Origin: Competibacteraceae bacterium UBA2788
GTDB lineage: Bacteria; Pseudomonadota; Gammaproteobacteria; Competibacterales; Competibacteraceae
DNA length: 8,945 nucleotides
Assembly: GCA_002352185.1 (NCBI GenBank)
Contig: DEHY01000145.1
Location: 6,862 to 15,806, forward strand
Direction: 5' to 3'
Below are positions 5,282 through 8,945 of the stretch, in pieces (within the stretch, counting starts at the first letter, position 1; each line of letters opens with the position of its first letter). The position numbers were made by a program, and so were the translations under genes. The notes below the pieces were generated by a model. The model searched no databases, was not told the origin of the DNA, and worked only from the letters and a program-made list of their open reading frames with translations.

Positions 5282-7207
5282 TCATCCTGGCCCGATGTCT
5301 GCCATCGGCGGACTTCCCTCTACCCCATTGCGCAAAAACGCCTCGAACATCAGCACGGTCCAGATCGGCGCACTGTAGTCGCGCCGCCCGGATTCATGCG
5401 CTTCGACCAGGTGCCGTAAATAGGCCACATTGAACAGGCCGGTATCCGCCAACCGCTGGCCCAACAGCGCTTCCCGCACCCGCTGTTTTAACGGCCCCCG
5501 GAACCAGCGAATCAACGGCACGGCGAAGCCCATCTTCGGGCGATACATGATTTCACGCGGCAGATACGGCTCCAGCGACTTCTTGAGCAGATACTTGCTT
5601 TCCCCGCCCCCGATTTTCAGCGAGGACGGCAGCGTCGCCAGCCACTCCACCAGCGGATGATCCATCAGCGGTTCGCGCACTTCCAGCGAATGCGCCATGC
5701 TGGCGCGATCCACCTTGGTATTGATATCGCCGACCAGATACGTTTTCAGATCGAGATACTGGATCAGCGCCAGGGGATCATCGGTATCGGCGCGGGCGGC
5801 ATGGCGGCGGAATAACTCAAGCGCATCGTAACCGCCCAGCTGCGCCTTGAAGCTATTGGAAAACAGTTGACTCCGCATCTCGCCGCGCAGAATGGAAACC
5901 GAATGGAAATAGGCTTCCGCCGAATCCCGCGCCAATCCCTGAAAGGTGGTCTTGGCGCGGAACATGCGCGGCGCCCAATCCGCCTTGGGATAAAGCCGTC
6001 CGAGCCAACCGAACAAGGGCCGACGCACCCCCATGGGCAGAAGGGAGCGCAACTTTTCCTCCATCAGATGCAACCGGTAGCGGCGATAACCGCCAAACGT
6101 CTCGTCGCCGCCGTCACCGGACAACGCCACCGTCACCTGCTTGCGCGCCAGTTGGCACACCCGATAGGTCGGGATCGCTGAGCTGTCGGCGTAAGGCTCG
6201 TCATAGAGCCAGGCGAGGGTATCGATCAGATTGAAATCATCACTTTCGACCGTTTCGACAAAATGCCGGGTGTGGTAGCGATCCGCCACCTGCCGGGCAA
6301 ATTGCGCCTCATTAAACGCCGGGTCGGCAAAAGCAATAGAACAGGTATTCACCGGCTCGCTGGACAATCCCGCCATCATCGCCACTACGGCGCTTGAGTC
6401 CACGCCGCCCGACAGGAACGCGCCGAGCGGCACCTCGGAAATCAGCCGCAGCTTCACCGATTCACGCAACCGAACCCGCAGTTCCTCAGCGGCTTCCGGT
6501 ACGGTCAAGCGCTGATCCAGCGTAAAGCGCACCTCCCAGTATTGATGCGGTTCGGGCACGGGCTGACTGCGCCGAATAACCAGAGTATGGGCCGGCGGCA
6601 GCTTTTTCGCGCCGGTAAAAATGGTGCGCGGCTCGGCGACATAGCCCAGAGCAAAATACTCTTCGACCGCGCACGGATCGATGGCGCGAGCCAAACCCGG
6701 ATGGGCGAACAGCGCTTTCAGTTCCGAACCAAAGATCAACTGCCCATCGGGCAACAGCGCGTAGAACAGAGGTTTAACCCCCAGGCGGTCGCGGGCGAGG
6801 AACAGGGTTTCGCGGTTGCGATCCCACAGGGCGAAGGCAAACATGCCGCGAAAGCGCTCGACGCACGCCGCGCCCCACGCTTCCCAGGCATGAACGATCA
6901 CTTCAGTATCGCTGCGGGTGTGGAAGATGTGCCCCAGTGCTTCGAGTTCCGGGACCAGTTCCTGGAAGTTGTAAATCTCGCCGTTGAAGACGACGACCAC
7001 GGAACCGTCTTCGTTGAACAGGGGCTGCTGGCCGGTGGAGAGGTCAATGATTGACAGCCGCCGGTGGCCGAGGCCGACGCCGGGTTCAAGGTGCAATCCG
7101 CCCTCATCCGGCCCCCGGTGATGCTGGGATTCGTTCATGCGGTGCAGGAGATCGCGGTCAATCCCGCGCCGACTGCGGGTGTCAAAAATGCCGGTGATGC
7201 CGCACAT
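5282..7207 (-). CDS. XrtA-system asparagine synthase-like amidotransferase (TIGR03108 type)
   Basis: A 641-residue class II glutamine amidotransferase with an asparagine-synthetase domain. Cys2 of MCGITGIFD is the glutaminase nucleophile after Met removal; HHRGPDEGG (29-37), GHRRLSIIDL (47-56) and NGEIYN (75-80) complete that domain. The ATP-pyrophosphatase loop is LSGGVDSSA (265-273), with SGDGGDETFGGYRRY (363-377) further on. It should take ammonia from glutamine and amidate a carboxylate through an adenylate. In XrtA/PEP-CTERM loci this family (exosortase A system-associated amidotransferase 1) follows the TIGR03088 transferase, as here, and is thought to amidate a sugar acid of the exopolysaccharide or an intermediate. 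Length fits the family (about 630). The frame is open 62 codons further upstream, but Cys2 must be N-terminal and AGAGGG stands seven bases before this ATG. It starts 55 bases after the transferase stop. Ordinary asparagine synthetase B is the alternative, less likely from context. Confidence 0.93.
   Translation of the reverse strand: MCGITGIFDTRSRRGIDRDLLHRMNESQHHRGPDEGGLHLEPGVGLGHRRLSIIDLSTGQQPLFNEDGSVVVVFNGEIYNFQELVPELEALGHIFHTRSDTEVIVHAWEAWGAACVERFRGMFAFALWDRNRETLFLARDRLGVKPLFYALLPDGQLIFGSELKALFAHPGLARAIDPCAVEEYFALGYVAEPRTIFTGAKKLPPAHTLVIRRSQPVPEPHQYWEVRFTLDQRLTVPEAAEELRVRLRESVKLRLISEVPLGAFLSGGVDSSAVVAMMAGLSSEPVNTCSIAFADPAFNEAQFARQVADRYHTRHFVETVESDDFNLIDTLAWLYDEPYADSSAIPTYRVCQLARKQVTVALSGDGGDETFGGYRRYRLHLMEEKLRSLLPMGVRRPLFGWLGRLYPKADWAPRMFRAKTTFQGLARDSAEAYFHSVSILRGEMRSQLFSNSFKAQLGGYDALELFRRHAARADTDDPLALIQYLDLKTYLVGDINTKVDRASMAHSLEVREPLMDHPLVEWLATLPSSLKIGGGESKYLLKKSLEPYLPREIMYRPKMGFAVPLIRWFRGPLKQRVREALLGQRLADTGLFNVAYLRHLVEAHESGRRDYSAPIWTVLMFEAFLRNGVEGSPPMADIGPG
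5285..5288 (-). promoter_or_regulatory. Shine-Dalgarno AGGA of the Rpn-like gene, overlapping the upstream gene's end
   Basis: AGGA ends seven bases before the GTG at 5277 and directly abuts the TGA stop (5284-5282) of the amidotransferase gene. This fixes the GTG start; the nearby ATG in AGGATGAAG leads to a stop after two codons and cannot be used. Confidence 0.6.
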
Positions 7208-7214
7208 CGGATAA

Positions 7215-7220
7215 CCCTCT
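7215..7220 (-). promoter_or_regulatory. Shine-Dalgarno AGAGGG of the amidotransferase
   Basis: AGAGGG lies seven bases before ATG 7207 and decides between this start and the longer open frame that begins at 7393. It is the clearest ribosome site in the window. Confidence 0.75.
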
Positions 7221-7262
7221 ACTCCCAAATTCCGAAATGCAGGGGCGGGTTTGGAACCGCCG

Positions 7263-8414
7263 CTACAGGGAACGCTTATTGAGCGCCGCATCGTAAACCG
7301 CCCGATACGCGGCAACCATTGCCTCCAGACTAAATCGCGCCTCAACCCGTCGCCGCCCTGCGGCACCGTGTGCGCGCATCCGATCCGGATCATCTACATA
7401 CCCGCGAATCGCCGCCGCCAGCGCCGCTGGATCGTTGGCTGGAACCAACTGCCCGGTTTCACCCTTCGCGACCAGTTCGGCGTTACCGCCTACATCGGTC
7501 GCCACCACCGGCAAACCGCAGGCCATGGCTTCCAGAATGGTGTTGGAAATGCCCTCGGCCCGCGACGGCAGCACAAATAAATCCAGGCTGCGCAACAACT
7601 CCGGCACCTCATCCCGCGAACCCGCCAGCCAGGCCTGATCCTGAACATGGGCTTCGGCCAGCAGGCGTTCGATCTCGGTACGCAGCGAACCGTCGCCCAC
7701 GATCACCAAGCGCAGCCGGTCGCGGGCATCAGGAACCGTCTGCATCAAGTGGGTAAAAGCGCGCACCAGATTCGGCTGATCCTTCACGGTTTCCAGCCGC
7801 CCGACCGTACCGATGACCGATGCGCCCGGCGGTGCAAAATTTGCGGGTAACGGCGCCCGATCACGACCGGGATAAAACCGCCGGGTATCCACGCCGTTGC
7901 AGATCCGGGTGATTCGGGTCGCCGCCACGCCCACGCCTTCCCGCAAATACGCTTCCAGTTCACCGGACAGCGCGATGTAATGACCGACCAGCGGCCGCAG
8001 CCAGCGCCGCAACCGATGATGGCGGGGGTTCATCTGCGCCGGATCCTCATTCCAGCCGTGTTCGCCATGCACCCGCGCCCGTACTCCAGCCAGCAGCGCC
8101 GGCAACTGCATTTCCAGGGCGGCTAGATTGCGTGTATGGACCATCGCTGGGCGCAACCGGCGCAACAATGACCAGCCGCGTCCGTACAGCCGCAGGTCAT
8201 GCCCGTCGCGCTTGTGCAGCGCGCAGACCTCAACTCCCGGTAGCTGGATGCGGCGGCGAAATTCCGGGTTGAAATCGGTCAGGCAGATAATGGCATGGCG
8301 GTAGCGTTCCAGCGGCATGTGATTGATCAAGTTGACCAAACCGTTTTCCAGGCCGCCGTAATCCAGCCGGTGAATGATGTGCGCCACCAGGGGCGGTTGA
8401 CCGGCCATTGCCAT
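7263..8414 (-). CDS. XrtA-associated GT4 glycosyltransferase (TIGR03088-like)
   Basis: A 383-residue GT-B fold transferase. The start PLVAHIIHRLDYGGLENGLV (8-27) with the GG-E-N loop is characteristic of the PEP-CTERM/XrtA system-associated TIGR03088 family (also called stp2). HTRNLAALE (93-101), HGEHGW (116-121) and ICNGVDTRRF (171-180) follow. The C-terminal domain has IGTVGRLETVKDQ (201-213), LVIVGDGSLR (236-245) and the donor-binding LPSRAEGISNTILEAMACG (282-300), whose E-x7-E pattern (E287 and E295) marks retaining GT4 enzymes. It acts in the cytoplasm in assembly of the exopolysaccharide tied to exosortase A. The ATG at 8414 shares its A with the TGA of the upstream gene (TGATG), a classic coupled start; ATG 8408 is possible. 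An in-frame GTG at 8462 would add 16 residues inside the upstream gene and is not preferred. The Shine-Dalgarno is weak, consistent with coupling. Confidence 0.93.
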   Translation of the reverse strand: MAMAGQPPLVAHIIHRLDYGGLENGLVNLINHMPLERYRHAIICLTDFNPEFRRRIQLPGVEVCALHKRDGHDLRLYGRGWSLLRRLRPAMVHTRNLAALEMQLPALLAGVRARVHGEHGWNEDPAQMNPRHHRLRRWLRPLVGHYIALSGELEAYLREGVGVAATRITRICNGVDTRRFYPGRDRAPLPANFAPPGASVIGTVGRLETVKDQPNLVRAFTHLMQTVPDARDRLRLVIVGDGSLRTEIERLLAEAHVQDQAWLAGSRDEVPELLRSLDLFVLPSRAEGISNTILEAMACGLPVVATDVGGNAELVAKGETGQLVPANDPAALAAAIRGYVDDPDRMRAHGAAGRRRVEARFSLEAMVAAYRAVYDAALNKRSL

Positions 8415-8945
8415 CAGTTTCCGCTGCCCGGTTGCTGCAACGTCGCGGAAATGCCCGGCCACAGACTCGCCAGAAATCTCCGCAGCAACGGTTCCACCTC
8501 ATCGGGCCGAACCTCGTAGTCGGCGGCCACGGCCACCAGCGCCGAACCTCGGCGTACACCGCTCAGCCGATCCCAAGCTTCCCACAGTTTGGCGACATAC
8601 GGCGAAACCACCAGCCGCCCGCCTTCCCAATAAGTACTCCACACCAGCCGCCGACGTTGCCCATCGGTCAACAATGTGGCTTGCAGCGGCCATTCGTCTT
8701 TCCCTAACTGCGCCTTGATCCGTTTTGCATCGACGTAACGCCAGCGCTTGCCGTCATACAGGCTGTTTTGGCTGCTGACCAGCTTGGCGTCCGGGCGCTG
8801 TTGCTGATAATAGGCGATGTAAAGATGCACCGTCTGGCCTTCGAGCCGATACTGGCTCCGTACTACCGCATTGGCGCCGCTGAATTTCGGTTCCCAGGTG
8901 TCGGCGCCCGTTTCAGAATCTTGCCATGGCGCAACGGCAGACGGC
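8414..8945 (-). CDS. xrtA: EpsI/DUF3485 domain, probable C-terminal part of exosortase A, 5' end off window
   Basis: The frame is open from the right edge and gives 176 C-terminal residues before TGA 8416-8414. It reads like an EpsI (DUF3485, TIGR02914) domain: W-x-P-x-F-SGAN near the start (about 17-25), QYRLEGQTVHLYIAYYQQQ (31-49), KLVSSQNSLYDGKRW (54-68), then LVWSTYWEGGRLVVSPYVAKL (about 98-118) and a GSALVAVAADY strand (131-141). EpsI domains are periplasmic partners of exosortases; in many XrtA proteins the domain is fused behind the membrane-embedded cysteine protease/transpeptidase that handles PEP-CTERM sorting signals. The next gene is a TIGR03088-like transferase, which usually follows xrtA. 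The membrane part with its Cys, Arg and His residues lies outside the window, so whether this is a fusion or a separate epsI gene cannot be decided here. A GTG at 8830 is not a real start, since the homology continues upstream of it. Confidence 0.82.
   Translation of the reverse strand, partial: PSAVAPWQDSETGADTWEPKFSGANAVVRSQYRLEGQTVHLYIAYYQQQRPDAKLVSSQNSLYDGKRWRYVDAKRIKAQLGKDEWPLQATLLTDGQRRRLVWSTYWEGGRLVVSPYVAKLWEAWDRLSGVRRGSALVAVAADYEVRPDEVEPLLRRFLASLWPGISATLQQPGSGN

Noticed and set aside
6542..7054. 170-residue plus-strand open frame
   Set aside because: Antisense to the glutaminase and linker region of the amidotransferase, whose motifs are intact on the minus strand.
7208..7393. 62-codon N-terminal extension of the amidotransferase
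   Set aside because: The catalytic cysteine must be the second residue, and a strong Shine-Dalgarno precedes the inner ATG.

Overview
All supported genes lie on the minus strand and read from the right edge to the left. The window is an exosortase A (XrtA/PEP-CTERM) export and exopolysaccharide locus of a Gram-negative bacterium. It is probably a gammaproteobacterium, because the EpsI-type domain sits just before a TIGR03088-like transferase as in XrtA loci; betaproteobacteria are possible. A Competibacteraceae-like source is only a guess from the style of the Rpn-family gene and the base composition. No PEP-CTERM substrate protein and no rRNA, tRNA, CRISPR or transposase is visible.

Layout in transcription order: (1) 8945-8414, the C-terminal part of an EpsI/DUF3485 domain, most likely the tail of exosortase A, cut by the window edge. 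(2) 8414-7263, a GT4 glycosyltransferase of the XrtA-associated TIGR03088 type, sharing one base with the previous gene (TGATG). (3) 7207-5282, an XrtA-system asparagine-synthase-like amidotransferase (TIGR03108 type). (4) 5277-4420, an Rpn/DUF2887-type PD-(D/E)XK nuclease-like gene with a 12-bp in-frame tandem repeat, four bases after gene 3. (5) A 117-bp spacer, then four visibly more AT-rich genes: a GT39/ArnT-like GT-C membrane transferase (4302-2845), a class I SAM methyltransferase (2833-2090), a small ArnE/F-like (SMR/EamA) four-helix membrane protein (2072-1734) and a GtrB/ArnC/DPM1-like polyprenyl-phosphate glycosyltransferase (1701-718). (6) 740-1, the first 246 residues of a GT4 transferase of the Daro_2409/TIGR04063 XrtA-associated type, cut by the left edge.

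The outer genes (1-3 and 6) are recognisable parts of the XrtA exopolysaccharide region. The four inner genes form a coherent second machine: a GT2 enzyme loads a sugar onto undecaprenyl phosphate, an ArnE/F-like protein flips it, and a GT-C transferase uses it on the periplasmic side. A methyltransferase encoded between them probably decorates the sugar or glycan. Hand counts over sampled 60-base rows give about 38-47% G+C in the GT-C gene, about 43-55% in most sampled rows of the rest of the cassette (one row lower), and about 58-63% in flanking XrtA genes. This suggests the cassette was inserted into the XrtA locus, perhaps beside the Rpn gene. The most interesting point is this apparent joining of a complete Gtr/Arn-type lipid-linked sugar module with an exosortase locus.
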